From Hyphomicrobium sp. (GTDB lineage Bacteria; Pseudomonadota; Alphaproteobacteria; Rhizobiales; Hyphomicrobiaceae), in NCBI GenBank assembly GCA_002928955.1, contig PERT01000009.1, positions 1-64,000 on the forward strand: a DNA stretch of 64,000 bases, written 5' to 3'. Shown one piece after another: positions 26,504-35,680 of this stretch (position 1 is the stretch's first letter; each line of letters opens with the position of its first letter). A program made the position numbers and the translations under genes. Under the pieces are notes generated by a model. That model searched no databases. It saw only the letters and a list, made by a program, of their open reading frames with translations, and was not told the origin of the DNA.

Positions 26504-27277
26504 GTGCACGAAGAAGACAACGGTAAAGTTGGCGATGCCCGGTCCGCGGCGGGCATGTTCTTGTCCGGACTTGCCGTCTCGCTGTCGATCCCTGGCGTCA
26601 TTCTGTTCGCCTCGGCAGGCGGGTTCGGCGCGTTGGCCCGCGACGCGGGGCTGTCGATCGGCAATGCTCTGTTGATGATGGGCGTGCTGTTTGCCTTGCC
26701 GGCCCAGGTTGTCATGGTCGATCAGCTTGCCCGCGGTGGGGCCTTCTTGGGAGCGGTGCTTGCCGTCGCGCTGATCGGCATCCGGCTGTTGCCGATGACG
26801 GTCGTGATCGTGCCGTTTCTCGGTGGGTCCAAGGCCTCGTTGCCGGGCAAGGCCGTGGCCGTTCACGCCGTCGCCATCACCGGTTGGATCGAGGGGCTGC
26901 GGCGACTGCCCGACACCCCGGAGAACCTGCGACTTCCACATTTTTGCGGCATCGGTAGCGGGCTGATTGCTGCGGCGCTGGCAGGAACCGCAGCGGGATA
27001 CATCGCGGCGGGTCAGCTGTCCGGTCCACTGGCTGCGGCGTTGCTGTTTCTGACGCCGATCTACTTCATGCTGGCCCTGCTGGCGACCGCCGCGCAGCCA
27101 AGCGACTGGCTGGCGATCGTCATTGGCGCGGTGTTGGGGCCGATCGCCTACTGGCTCGCGCCAGGCTTCGATCTGTTGCTGACTGGGCTGATCGGCGGCA
27201 GCGCGGCGCACATTCTTGCGCGCAACTGGCGGATAAAGCGGGGCGCCGGCCTCGGCGGCCCCGGGCGTCGGCCATGA
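26504..27277 (+). CDS. azlC: AzlC-family permease (branched-chain amino acid exporter large subunit)
   Basis: 257 residues from GTG 26504, chosen because GGAGGG lies eight bases upstream; ATG 26462 is an alternative. The protein has about seven membrane helices and the family features GGFGALARDAGLS and GIRLLPMTVVIVPFL. AzlC works with the small AzlD subunit in exporting branched-chain or other amino acids. The stop overlaps the azlD start by four bases (ATGA). Confidence 0.88.
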   Translation: MHEEDNGKVGDARSAAGMFLSGLAVSLSIPGVILFASAGGFGALARDAGLSIGNALLMMGVLFALPAQVVMVDQLARGGAFLGAVLAVALIGIRLLPMTVVIVPFLGGSKASLPGKAVAVHAVAITGWIEGLRRLPDTPENLRLPHFCGIGSGLIAAALAGTAAGYIAAGQLSGPLAAALLFLTPIYFMLALLATAAQPSDWLAIVIGAVLGPIAYWLAPGFDLLLTGLIGGSAAHILARNWRIKRGAGLGGPGRRP

Positions 27278-27618
27278 CAGATCTCGGCAACGGCTGGACC
27301 ACGGCTGCCATTATACTTTTGGTCGCCATCGTTGCGCACGAGCCCTGGCGCTGGCTCGGCCTCTATCTCGGTCGTGACATTGATGTCGAGGGCGCTCGAT
27401 TCCAATGGGTGCGGGCGGTGGCAACGGCGCTGGTGGCCGGGCTGGTGATGCGGCTTCTGATATTTCCGGCGGGTGCGTTGGGCGGACCTCCGCTATGGCT
27501 GCGGCTCGCGGCCTTTGCCGCGGGTGTTGCTGCGTTCTTCGCGTTCAAGCGGAGCTTGGCCCTGGGCGTGCTCGTCGGCACGCTCGTGCTGGTGGCAGGG
27601 TCATTTTGGCTCTTGTGA
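27274..27618 (+). CDS. azlD: AzlD-family small subunit
   Basis: 114 residues with three or four membrane helices. VAHEPWRWLGLYLGR near the N-terminus is a family feature. ATG 27274 overlaps the azlC stop, giving translational coupling. It is the partner of AzlC in amino acid export; the exact substrate is not known. Confidence 0.85.
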   Translation: MTDLGNGWTTAAIILLVAIVAHEPWRWLGLYLGRDIDVEGARFQWVRAVATALVAGLVMRLLIFPAGALGGPPLWLRLAAFAAGVAAFFAFKRSLALGVLVGTLVLVAGSFWLL

Positions 27619-27650
27619 CCGGGGCCTGCGCTCCGCTCCCCCGCTGGCGA

Positions 27651-28286
27651 TCAGCCAAGCACGGCCGGGGTTCCGCGCAGGTGGTGGCTGTCGAAGATTT
27701 CGCCCATGATCGCGGCCGCCACGTCGGCGCGTGTGACGGGACCCGGCCGCCAATCCTTTGGGTCGGGGAGCAGGCGGACACGGCCGCTTGCCGGACCGTC
27801 CTTGAGTATGCCGGGCCGCATGACGGTCCAGTCGAGCGGAGATGCGCGCACGATCCGCTCCTGCACATCCTTGTCGTCGTAGACGCGCTTCAGGATCAGC
27901 GTGAAGGGGATGGCGAAGAAGCCCGTGATGCTGCCACGGCTGTCACCAGCGCCGAGACCGGTGACGCAGATGAGCCGCTTTGGACCTTTCGCGACCATCG
28001 CGTCCACGAGGACGCGCGTGGCTTTCGAGAACAATTCCGTGCCGGTGACGAACGACGGCCCCATTTGCAGCCCGAGCACCTGGACAACAGCATCCACGCC
28101 GTCGAGTGCGCGCCCGACGCTGTCCCGGTTGAGTGCGTCGCCCGCGAATTTCTCGAGCTTCGGATGATCGATCGGGATCGAGGCCGCCGAGCGGGCGAAG
28201 GCGCGCACCTCATGCCCGGCAGCAAGCGCGGCCTTCACGGTCTCGAGGCCGATGCCGCGGCTGGCGCCGATGATGAGCAGATGCAT
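27651..28286 (-). CDS. NAD(P)-binding Rossmann-fold protein (NmrA-like SDR)
   Basis: 211 residues, an atypical short-chain dehydrogenase. The nucleotide-binding motif is GASRGIG at residues 7-13, followed by ARSAAS and the DVV-type strand VDAVVQVLG. DWTVMRPGILKDGP is the conserved substrate-side segment. Relatives sense or use NAD(P)H; the substrate is unknown. It starts a minus-strand group with the HIT and acyltransferase genes. Confidence 0.85.
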   Translation of the reverse strand: MHLLIIGASRGIGLETVKAALAAGHEVRAFARSAASIPIDHPKLEKFAGDALNRDSVGRALDGVDAVVQVLGLQMGPSFVTGTELFSKATRVLVDAMVAKGPKRLICVTGLGAGDSRGSITGFFAIPFTLILKRVYDDKDVQERIVRASPLDWTVMRPGILKDGPASGRVRLLPDPKDWRPGPVTRADVAAAIMGEIFDSHHLRGTPAVLG

Positions 28287-28328
28287 GGTTGATCTCCTGG
28301 GCGGCGCAAAATACCAACGCTCGAAAAA

Positions 28329-28751
28329 TTACGTTCTGAGTGCCCGCCGGATCTTCTCGGCGTGCGCTGCGAGCACGGCTCCGTCCTCCATCTTGCCGGT
28401 GTGCGGCTTGAGGCCGGCGCCCTCGACGATCGGGATCACGTGGATATGGAGGTGGAACACGGTCTGGCCGGCCGCGGCCTCGTTGAACTGGATGATGCGC
28501 ACGCCGTCCGCCCCGAACGCGTCCTTGGCCGCCACCGCGATCTTCTGCACCACCGGAAACAGCCGCGCCAGTACCGCCGGATCGGCATCGAGCAGATTGC
28601 GTGATGGCACCTTGGGTATGACGAGCGTGTGACCGGGGGCCTGCGGCATCACATCCATGAATGCCAGCGTGGCGTCGTCCTCGTGGACCTTGTGGCAGGG
28701 GATCGCTCCGCTGAGTATTTTCGCGAAGATGTTGCTGAAGTCATAGGTCAT
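28329..28751 (-). CDS. HIT-family nucleotide hydrolase/transferase
   Basis: 140 residues. The histidine triad is exact in FHLHIHVIP near residue 99. The N-terminal SNIFAKILSGAIPCHKVHED and GHTLVIPKVPSRNLLD are typical of bacterial Hint-like proteins acting on adenosine-phosphoramidates. Cytoplasmic. The same strand carries the upstream acyltransferase gene about 50 bp away. Confidence 0.93.
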   Translation of the reverse strand: MTYDFSNIFAKILSGAIPCHKVHEDDATLAFMDVMPQAPGHTLVIPKVPSRNLLDADPAVLARLFPVVQKIAVAAKDAFGADGVRIIQFNEAAAGQTVFHLHIHVIPIVEGAGLKPHTGKMEDGAVLAAHAEKIRRALRT

Positions 28752-28802
28752 GGTCTGGCCTCCCGGTCGCGCGTTGCCATCAACCCGAGGCGGGGGGCGT
28801 GG

Positions 28803-30062
28803 TCAAGCATCCTTGCGGGCGCTATCGGCGTCTGCGGCCAACTCTTCTGCCGCTCCACCGCCGAGCGGACCGCGCCGGAACGGGCCCAATTCGGCCAGTT
28901 CGGCACTGGCTTCCGCGACGGCCGCACGCTCTCGAACCAAGTAGCGCTCGATAGCGCGCCGGAAACCGGCGTCGGGTATCCAATGGGTCGAATAGGTTGT
29001 GACTGGCAGATATCCGCGTGCCAGCTTGTGCTCGCCCTGGGCACCGGCTTCCACACGCTTCAGCCCGCGCTCGATCGCGAAGTCGATGGCCTGATAGTAG
29101 CAGACCTCGAAATGCAGGCAGGGATGCTGCTCGACGCAGCCCCAATAGCGGCCGTAAAGGCAGTCGCCGCCAATGAGATTGAGGGCACCGGCGATGGCGC
29201 GGCCGTCGCGCTTCACAAGCAGCAGCAGGCACTGCTCGGCCATTGACTGGCCAAGCCGTGAGAAGAATTCGCGATTGAGATAGGGCCGCCCCCACTTGCG
29301 ATCGCCGGTGTCGACGTAAAACCGGAAAAACGCATTCCAGTCTGCCTCCGTGATCTCCGCGCCGGTCCGTCGCTCGATCGAGAGGCCCGTTGCCATGGCC
29401 GTCTCGCGCTCCTTGCGGATGGTTTTGCGTTTCCGCGATGCGAGCGTGCCGAGAAAATCCTCAAATGTCGCGTAGCCCCCGTTCGTCCAGTGAAACTGTT
29501 GCCCCGTGCGCTGAAGAAAGCCCAAGCCGCCGAGCCGGTTCCACTCGCCTTCCGTCAGAAATGTGACGTGCAGCGACGAGACGTCCATGCGGCGCGCCAC
29601 TTCCACCGCGCCCGCCGCGAGCACATCCTGGCGTGCCTCGGCGTCTGGTCCGGGCTTCACCAACAATCGCGGTCCGGGAACCGGTGTAAACGGCACGGAC
29701 GCCTGCAGTTTCGGATAGTAGCTGCCGCCAGCGCGTGTGTAGGCATCCGCCCATGCGTGATCGAACACGTATTCGCCCTGGCTGTGGGTCTTTGCATAAA
29801 GAGGCATGGCACCGGCAATGCCGCCGTGTCCGTCTTCGAGTACAAGATGCTGCGGAATCCAGCCCGCCTGCTCGCCGGTAGTGCCGGCATCCTCCAGCGC
29901 TTTGAGGAACGCGTGGGTTACGAACGGATTCGCCGCGGCAGGCGATGGGTTGGCACAGGCGTCCCATGCGGCGGCGTCGATGTCCGCGATGCGCGGATAA
30001 ACCTTCAGCGTCCTGGTCGGCTTGTCCTGCACCCTGCCATCCGTCACTGTCGTTTTCGCCAT
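28803..30062 (-). CDS. FemAB-like GNAT acyltransferase (PF04339, former DUF482)
   Basis: 419 residues from ATG 30062; the frame is open to 30143. Features include AWDACANPSPAAANPFVTHA, FLKALEDAG and YVFDHAWADAYTRAGG near the N-terminus, and HFEVCYYQAIDFAIERG and GAQGEHKLARGYLPV near the C-terminus, all typical of the family. These proteins are predicted peptidogalycan or amino-acid N-acyltransferases; the true substrate is unknown. Cytoplasmic, with no membrane segment. Confidence 0.88.
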   Translation of the reverse strand: MAKTTVTDGRVQDKPTRTLKVYPRIADIDAAAWDACANPSPAAANPFVTHAFLKALEDAGTTGEQAGWIPQHLVLEDGHGGIAGAMPLYAKTHSQGEYVFDHAWADAYTRAGGSYYPKLQASVPFTPVPGPRLLVKPGPDAEARQDVLAAGAVEVARRMDVSSLHVTFLTEGEWNRLGGLGFLQRTGQQFHWTNGGYATFEDFLGTLASRKRKTIRKERETAMATGLSIERRTGAEITEADWNAFFRFYVDTGDRKWGRPYLNREFFSRLGQSMAEQCLLLLVKRDGRAIAGALNLIGGDCLYGRYWGCVEQHPCLHFEVCYYQAIDFAIERGLKRVEAGAQGEHKLARGYLPVTTYSTHWIPDAGFRRAIERYLVRERAAVAEASAELAELGPFRRGPLGGGAAEELAADADSARKDA

Positions 30063-30224
30063 CTGCTGGCCGGTTGTCTTGCCGCGAGCAGGCTGTTCTA
30101 CACCGCGGAGCAGCCTGTCTTCTTGCCTTGCCTTGCCGTACATATAATCTGGTACGCATGCCGCGAGCGCGGGATCACTTGCGATATGTCATCCTGCGTC
30201 GTCGCAAACTTGCTGGAGCGTACC

Positions 30225-31052
30225 ATGAAGTCGGGTCGAACGGTTGCGGTGGTGTTGGCAGTCACGCTGATGGCGGATGCGCCGGTACTGGCGCGCGAGC
30301 CCGATGGCGACGGCGTCAAGATCGGGCGCAAGTCGTATCTCGCCAAGCTGATCTCCGCCGAAAAGATCGAGCAGACGTCGGCGCTGCAATACGAGCAGAT
30401 GACCCGGCAGGCATTCCAGAAGCGCGCACTCGTCGATCCCGATCATCCGCAGGCGCAGCGCCTCAAGCGCATATTCAGGGATCTGGAGCCGCACACGCTC
30501 AAGTTTAACGCGCGCGCGAAGGACTGGAAGTGGGAAGTCAGCCTGATCAATTCCCCGCAGATCAATGCCTTTTGCATGCCCGGCGGCAAGATCGCGTTCT
30601 TCACCGGCATCCTCGAGAAATTGAAACTCACCGATGACGAGGCGGCCATGATCATGGGGCACGAGATGGGCCACGCACTTTGGGAGCATGCGCGGGAACG
30701 GGCGGCGAAGACCAACATTACCAACATCGGCAGCCGGGTGGTCGGCGGACTGCTGTTCGGGCAGGCGGGCGAAGTGATCGGGGCGGCGGGAGCAAGCCTC
30801 GCGACGTTGAAATTCTCGCGCAACGACGAGACCGAGGCCGATCTGATCGGGTTGGAACTCGCGGCACGCGCTGGCTATGACCCGCGTGCCGGGATAACGC
30901 TGTGGGAAAAAATGAGTGCGGCGTCCAAGGGCGCGCCGCCGCAGTGGCTGTCGACGCATCCGTCCGGATCGAGCCGCATCGAGACCATCAAGAAGAACCT
31001 GCCCGACGTCATGCCGCTCTACGAGAGGGCGAAGGCCAAACGAGCCGGCTGA
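30225..31052 (+). CDS. Secreted M48-family zinc metallopeptidase
   Basis: 275 residues from ATG 30225, preceded by TGGAG. A signal peptide ends near PVLA-RE (residue 23). The zinc motif is HEMGH at 146-150, with the third ligand Glu204 in DETEADLIG. STHPSGSSRIETI is the typical M48 downstream motif. Relatives (YggG/LoiP, BepA, mitochondrial Oma1) perform envelope protein quality control. It is convergent with the helicase gene. Confidence 0.9.
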   Translation: MKSGRTVAVVLAVTLMADAPVLAREPDGDGVKIGRKSYLAKLISAEKIEQTSALQYEQMTRQAFQKRALVDPDHPQAQRLKRIFRDLEPHTLKFNARAKDWKWEVSLINSPQINAFCMPGGKIAFFTGILEKLKLTDDEAAMIMGHEMGHALWEHARERAAKTNITNIGSRVVGGLLFGQAGEVIGAAGASLATLKFSRNDETEADLIGLELAARAGYDPRAGITLWEKMSAASKGAPPQWLSTHPSGSSRIETIKKNLPDVMPLYERAKAKRAG

Positions 31053-31187
31053 AAGGCCGACGTCCAACGATATCACGCTCAACTGCGGATGACTGGCAGG
31101 CGGTTGGACATTGATGCCGAGCGTCCCCCCGTGCCGCCGAGCACGCCTCATGCTCGCCGCCAAGGGTTCGAGGCTGTCCGTGCGTCG

Positions 31188-33914
31188 TCAGGTCTGGCTT
31201 GAGCCCGCGGGTGGTGGCGTGCGGCTCTTCTTCTTGAGGCTGTAACTCGAAACCGGCTTGCCTGAACTGGGGTGGCGCGATTTGCCGCTGAGTTCTGCGG
31301 CGCGGGTGCCGAAAAACTTGCCGCCGGGCTTGACCGCGGCTTTTCCGCCCGTCTTGGCTCCGGAACCCTCAAACGGCTTGCCGCCAGAACTTCCTCGCAT
31401 GCCGCGGTGGGTTTCGCTGCCTGGGCCGCTTGCAGACGAATTGGCCGGAGTGCGAAACGGCTTCCCGCCGGAACCGCCACGCGTGTCGCTGCGCGACTTG
31501 GCGAACGGCTTGCCGTCGGAGGTACCGCGAGACGGCCCGAAGGATTTGCCACCAGAGCCGCCGCGGGACTTGCGGAAGGGCTTGTCGCCGGGCTTTCCGC
31601 CAGAGTGGCCAAACGGCTTGCCGCCCGACCGTGCAAATGGCTTTCCGGTATGCTGCCGAGGCTCTTGTACCGCCGTCGCGGTGGAGGGCTGAGTTGCGTC
31701 GCGGGGCGACCGGGTCGGAACGGCATCGTCACGTCTCGGCCTATTCGGAGTTTGGTCAGTCTGTTCCACTCCTGAGGCCGCGACGCCGTCGGGTTTGCCA
31801 CCACCGTTGCGATCGGGGCGGTGATTCGACGCATTCGCGCCGCGGGCCCGCCACGGCTTTTTCTCGTAGGGTTTCTTGGTCCACACCTTGTCCGGGGCAT
31901 TCCGGCGAGCGCCCCGTTGAGCGTCCGCCCGATTGCCATCGGTGGTGGTGCCGGCATCCACGCGGGCAACCGCTGCGGCGGCCTCGTGTGCGACCGGTGT
32001 CGGGAGGTCGGCGACGGGAGGCATGGGTGCCGTGACGTGAGCGGTTGCTGCAGGCGCGGTCGGCGCGGGTTTTCCGATCGCATCGATGGCCCCGGCCGCG
32101 GCCGCCGTATCGGCGGCCGAGTGAGCGCCGACCCGTGTGATATGACCTTCCTTGCTGGGGCTGGTGCGCACGGTATGAGCGAATTGCTCGGCGAATTCGG
32201 CTACGATCTGGAAGCGGGTGTCGCGATCGTAGATCTTTATTGCACCGATCTCGGCTTTCGACACATTGCCGGCGCGGCAGATCAGCGGCAGCAACCATCG
32301 CGGATCTGCGTTGCGGTCGCGGCCGATGTTCAAGCGGAACCAAACCATCTCGCGGGCGTCGTCGCGGTGTGCCCGTGGTGCCCGCGGCTCGCGGTCCGTC
32401 CCGATCGCATCTCCGGCACCGGGCCGGCTGTCACGCTTCCAGTGCTGCCGGGGCGGCGGCGAATGAGCCAGGCCATTGGCGGCGTCGTTGCGGTTTCCAC
32501 GTTCGCGCTCGCCCCGATCCGGCGCATTTCGATCCAAGCCCGGGCGATCCCGTCGAACATAGTTGCGGCCGGTGCTTGTGCGATCCTCGCGGCGCGGCGG
32601 ACCGGTGTCCTCGGCCAAGTCCTCAGGCGCGGGGAGCTGCGCCCGCTGCATCCGGACCAGCGCCAGTGCGATCTCGTCGGCTGACCGCGCCGCCTGCAGC
32701 CCTCGTGCGAGCGCGGCGTCGTCCTCGGTCGCGGGATCTGTGAACAGCCGGTCGGCCAGGAACCGTTCCTGGTCGCGTGCGCGGATCTCGTCGGCGGTCG
32801 GTGCGGCCACCCACGTCACTTTCACTTTTGAGGATCCGAGCAGAACCTCGGCCTTGCGTCGCCTGTTGTAGGGCACGATCAGCAAGCAAATGCCCTTTCT
32901 GCCAGCGCGTCCCGTGCGGCCCGAGCGATGCAGCAGCGTCTCGCCGTCATTTGGCAGATCGGCGTGAATGACCAGTGCGAGATCGGGCAGGTCGAGGCCG
33001 CGGGCGGCGACATCGGTCGCCACCAGCACGCGCGCCCGGCCGTCGCGCACCGCTTGGAGTGCATGCGTCCGTTCGCTTTGGCTGAGTTCGCCAGAAAGCG
33101 CGACCGCCGAAAACCCGCGTTCGGTGAGACGTGCATGCAGACGCTTCACCGACTCGCGGGTGGCACAGAATACCAGCGTGGCCCGCATCTCGTGATAGCG
33201 GAGCACGTTGACGACGGCATGCTCGATGTCGTGCGGTGCAACGCGAAGTGCCCGATAGTCGATATCGGCGTGCTGCTCATCGCGCCGAATGGTCTCGATG
33301 CGCTTGGCGTCGCGTTGATAGCGCTGGGCCAAGGCTTCGATGTCGCGCGGCATGGTGGCGGAGAACAGCAGGGTCTGCCGGGTGGCGGGCGTGGCGTCGA
33401 GGATGACCTCGAGATCTTCGCGGAAGCCCAGATCGAGCATCTCGTCGGCCTCGTCGAGTACGATGGTCTTGAGGCCCGCTAGCCGCAGTCTACGCCGTTC
33501 GAGGTGGTCGCGCAGACGCCCCGGCGTGCCGACGACGATGTGCGCGCCTGTTTCGAGCTCGCGGGCCTCGGTGCGGGCATCCATGCCGCCGACGCAGGTG
33601 ACGATTCGGGCGCCGGTCTCGGCAAACAGCCAGACCAGTTCCTGCTGCACTTGCATGGCGAGCTCTCGCGTCGGGGCGATGATCATCGCCATCGGATCAG
33701 CCGCGCGCTCGAAGCGTTCCGACGTATCGAGCAGCGTGCGGGCAATGGCGAGACCGAAGGCAACAGTCTTGCCTGATCCGGTCTGGGCCGAGACCAACAT
33801 GTCGCGGGCCATGGCCTCCGGCTCGAGTACGGCGAGTTGCACCGCGGTCGGCACCGAGTAATCGCGCGCGGCGAGGGCGCGGCCGAGCGCGGGGTGGGGC
33901 GACGGAAATGTCAT
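31188..33914 (-). CDS. DEAD-box RNA helicase with DbpA-type domain and long GKPF-repeat tail
   Basis: 908 residues from ATG 33914; the frame is open to 34007. Helicase motifs: AQTGSGKT (about 43-50), PTRELA, TPGR, DEAD in VLDEADEMLD, SAT in LLFSATMPR, and HRSGRTGRAG. After about 110 charged residues comes a DbpA/CsdA-type RNA-binding domain (MVWFRLNIGRDRNADPRW to FQIVAEFAEQF). The last 300 or so residues are low-complexity, with many GGKPF or GKSF units in Arg/Ser/Gly context, then a basic end. It probably acts in ribosome assembly or RNA decay in the cold; the tail is likely disordered and RNA-binding. Confidence 0.92.
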   Translation of the reverse strand: MTFPSPHPALGRALAARDYSVPTAVQLAVLEPEAMARDMLVSAQTGSGKTVAFGLAIARTLLDTSERFERAADPMAMIIAPTRELAMQVQQELVWLFAETGARIVTCVGGMDARTEARELETGAHIVVGTPGRLRDHLERRRLRLAGLKTIVLDEADEMLDLGFREDLEVILDATPATRQTLLFSATMPRDIEALAQRYQRDAKRIETIRRDEQHADIDYRALRVAPHDIEHAVVNVLRYHEMRATLVFCATRESVKRLHARLTERGFSAVALSGELSQSERTHALQAVRDGRARVLVATDVAARGLDLPDLALVIHADLPNDGETLLHRSGRTGRAGRKGICLLIVPYNRRRKAEVLLGSSKVKVTWVAAPTADEIRARDQERFLADRLFTDPATEDDAALARGLQAARSADEIALALVRMQRAQLPAPEDLAEDTGPPRREDRTSTGRNYVRRDRPGLDRNAPDRGERERGNRNDAANGLAHSPPPRQHWKRDSRPGAGDAIGTDREPRAPRAHRDDAREMVWFRLNIGRDRNADPRWLLPLICRAGNVSKAEIGAIKIYDRDTRFQIVAEFAEQFAHTVRTSPSKEGHITRVGAHSAADTAAAAGAIDAIGKPAPTAPAATAHVTAPMPPVADLPTPVAHEAAAAVARVDAGTTTDGNRADAQRGARRNAPDKVWTKKPYEKKPWRARGANASNHRPDRNGGGKPDGVAASGVEQTDQTPNRPRRDDAVPTRSPRDATQPSTATAVQEPRQHTGKPFARSGGKPFGHSGGKPGDKPFRKSRGGSGGKSFGPSRGTSDGKPFAKSRSDTRGGSGGKPFRTPANSSASGPGSETHRGMRGSSGGKPFEGSGAKTGGKAAVKPGGKFFGTRAAELSGKSRHPSSGKPVSSYSLKKKSRTPPPAGSSQT

Positions 33915-34087
33915 CGTGAGCTGGGCTTTCAACGGGCACCGCGTCTCGCGGGCTCCGGTATGGAGGCGGCCGGCGTCGGTGGGCGATAGAACTTGATGGC
34001 GGGGCAATAGCGGGTTTCAAGCGGCCAGGCCAGATGACATGGCGTAGCGGGTTAATTGTGGCCACATCACCGGGTCAAGTGGGGCGG

Positions 34088-34846
34088 TCACTCAGGTTGG
34101 CGGCCTTCGAAAATTGCGGCGTCCGCGTGGTCTTTGGCTGTGGCCCAGTCTTCTAGAGAGCGAACGGTCCACGTAAACAGCGGAATGTTCTGCACCTCGC
34201 GGACATAGCGCGTCACCGCCGTCGGCAGGTTCTTTACGTTGTAGGCAAAGAAATCCGGCTTGGCTGGCCCGCTTTCCAGAAGGTGCGACAACCGGTCCTT
34301 GCGGGCCGGGGTCAATCGCCCGTCCCAGGCGCCGGTCGCCGGGTAGATGCCGGAGACGATGCCGCGCGGGATCTTTGGCGCAAGTTCGGCGACCGCGGTC
34401 ATCACGCCAGGATCGAACGACATCAGCGCCAGTGGACCGCGATATGCTTTTGCGAAACTGGCGATCAGTCCGAGGAAGTCGACGTCGGGTGGAGCCCATT
34501 CGCTTTTGATCTCGACCAGCAGCGGCACGCGGCCGCCGACGAGGTCAAGGAAATCGGAGAACGAAAGGATGGGGGTGTCCTGGCCCTTGTAGCGGAGGCG
34601 GGCGAGCTGCTCGGGCGAGAGGGTGGCCACGGGACCGGCGCCATCGACCAGCCGTTCGAGCGTCTCATCATGGAACACGATGGGCCAACCGCCTGCCGCC
34701 GGCCGCAAGTCACACTCGATGCCAACGCCGAGACGCAGGGCGGCCTCGAACGCCGGACCGGTGTTCTCGATCACACCGGTGGTAGCGTCGTGCAGGCCGC
34801 GATGGGCCATGGAACGGACGAATTGCGCGCGATCGAGCCTGGACAT
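34088..34846 (-). CDS. Glycerophosphodiester phosphodiesterase
   Basis: 252 residues of TIM-barrel GDPD family. It hydrolyses glycerophosphodiesters to glycerol-3-phosphate and an alcohol. AHRGLHD (catalytic His near 15), ENTGPAFEAAL, GIECDLRPA (metal Glu/Asp) and FHDETLERL (second His) are all present. LLVEIKSEW holds the third acidic ligand. There is no signal peptide, so it is cytoplasmic. The stop lies three bases from the start region of the next upstream gene, ridA, so the two are probably one operon. Confidence 0.93.
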   Translation of the reverse strand: MSRLDRAQFVRSMAHRGLHDATTGVIENTGPAFEAALRLGVGIECDLRPAAGGWPIVFHDETLERLVDGAGPVATLSPEQLARLRYKGQDTPILSFSDFLDLVGGRVPLLVEIKSEWAPPDVDFLGLIASFAKAYRGPLALMSFDPGVMTAVAELAPKIPRGIVSGIYPATGAWDGRLTPARKDRLSHLLESGPAKPDFFAYNVKNLPTAVTRYVREVQNIPLFTWTVRSLEDWATAKDHADAAIFEGRQPE

Positions 34847-34849
34847 CCC

Positions 34850-35329
34850 TCACCCCCTGATACGCATGACCGCATCGACCTCGACGGCGGCGTTCATCGG
34901 CAGGCTCGGCACCCCGACCGCCACGCGCGTGTGTTTGCCGGCGTCGGCTAGAACGCTGCCGATGAGATCGGATGCGCCGTTGACAACCTTGGGATGTTCC
35001 GTGAAGTCCGCCGAAGCCGCGACGAACCCGTTGAGCCGCAGCACCTGGCTGATGCGACCGAGATCACCAAGCGCCGCCTTGGCCTGTGCCAGGATGTTGA
35101 GCGCGGACAGCCGCGCAGCCTCGTAGCCGTCCTCGATTGTGAGCCCCGCACCGGGACCGCTGCCCAGCCGGCCGGTAATCATCGAGCCGTCAGCCGCTTT
35201 CGAAAGTTGCCCGGAAACATAGAGCAGATCGCCGGAAACCACATAGGGCACGTAGTTGGCCACGGCGGGCGGCGCCGGCGGCAGCTCATAGCCGAGTGAT
35301 TTCAATCGCGCCTCGATTTCGCCGCCCAT
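34850..35329 (-). CDS. RidA-family protein
   Basis: 159 residues, longer than classic RidA (about 130), matching the subgroup often placed before a GDPD gene. YVVSGDLLYVSGQLS and NGFVAASADFTEHPKVVNGAS are conserved, and the end PMNAAVEVDAVMRI is diagnostic. The Arg in the HTRVAVGVPSLP segment may anchor the substrate. It is first gene of the ridA-GDPD pair. Confidence 0.9.
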   Translation of the reverse strand: MGGEIEARLKSLGYELPPAPPAVANYVPYVVSGDLLYVSGQLSKAADGSMITGRLGSGPGAGLTIEDGYEAARLSALNILAQAKAALGDLGRISQVLRLNGFVAASADFTEHPKVVNGASDLIGSVLADAGKHTRVAVGVPSLPMNAAVEVDAVMRIRG

Positions 35330-35350
35330 GAATGGTCCTCCTGTTGCCGT

Positions 35351-35429
35351 TAATGTAGCGCATCTGACGTTTGGTCCCCACTCGGGGCTGGACTCGAAAC
35401 CAAACGCCAGATGAAAAAGCTACACTAGA
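35351..35429. repeat. Long nested palindrome, copy 2 (inverted orientation)
   Basis: Reverse-orientation copy of the element at 11-91. TAATGTAGC at the left and GCTACACTAGA (35419-35429) at the right are the outer arms; the inner arm is GCATCTGACGTTTGGT. Sequence identity with copy 1 continues for ten more bases (35430-35439), beyond the palindrome. It lies 20 bp upstream of the ridA start and 250 bp upstream of eipB. Confidence 0.85.
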
Positions 35430-35440
35430 ATCATAGGTTT

Positions 35441-35518
35441 GCTAGTATTTCTTAGGCGCCGACATTTGATCTGGAGCGCGTTGCAACGGGAATCAAATGT
35501 CGGCGCCGGAACACTAGC
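35441..35518. repeat. Second, different palindrome abutting copy 2
   Basis: Perfect 16-bp inner arms GGCGCCGACATTTGAT (35455-35470) and its complement (35492-35507), a 21-base centre, and 9-bp outer arms GCTAGTATT / AACACTAGC with one mismatch. The architecture equals that of the first family (outer CTAG-GT arms, inner 16-bp arms), but the inner sequence differs. No second copy of this one occurs in the window. Confidence 0.85.
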
Positions 35519-35680
35519 GATGCGCCGGTCCATACTTTGCGCTCTACTCTCCGTTCGACCGGAGAGTTGTGCCGCGTACTCAGCAGCTTTGCAACGCCAC
35601 AGGCTGGACGTACAGTCAGCGTTGGAAAGTCTATGCTCTGGGGTCTCCAGAATTTTCAAGTGAGAGAACAACGGAAATCA

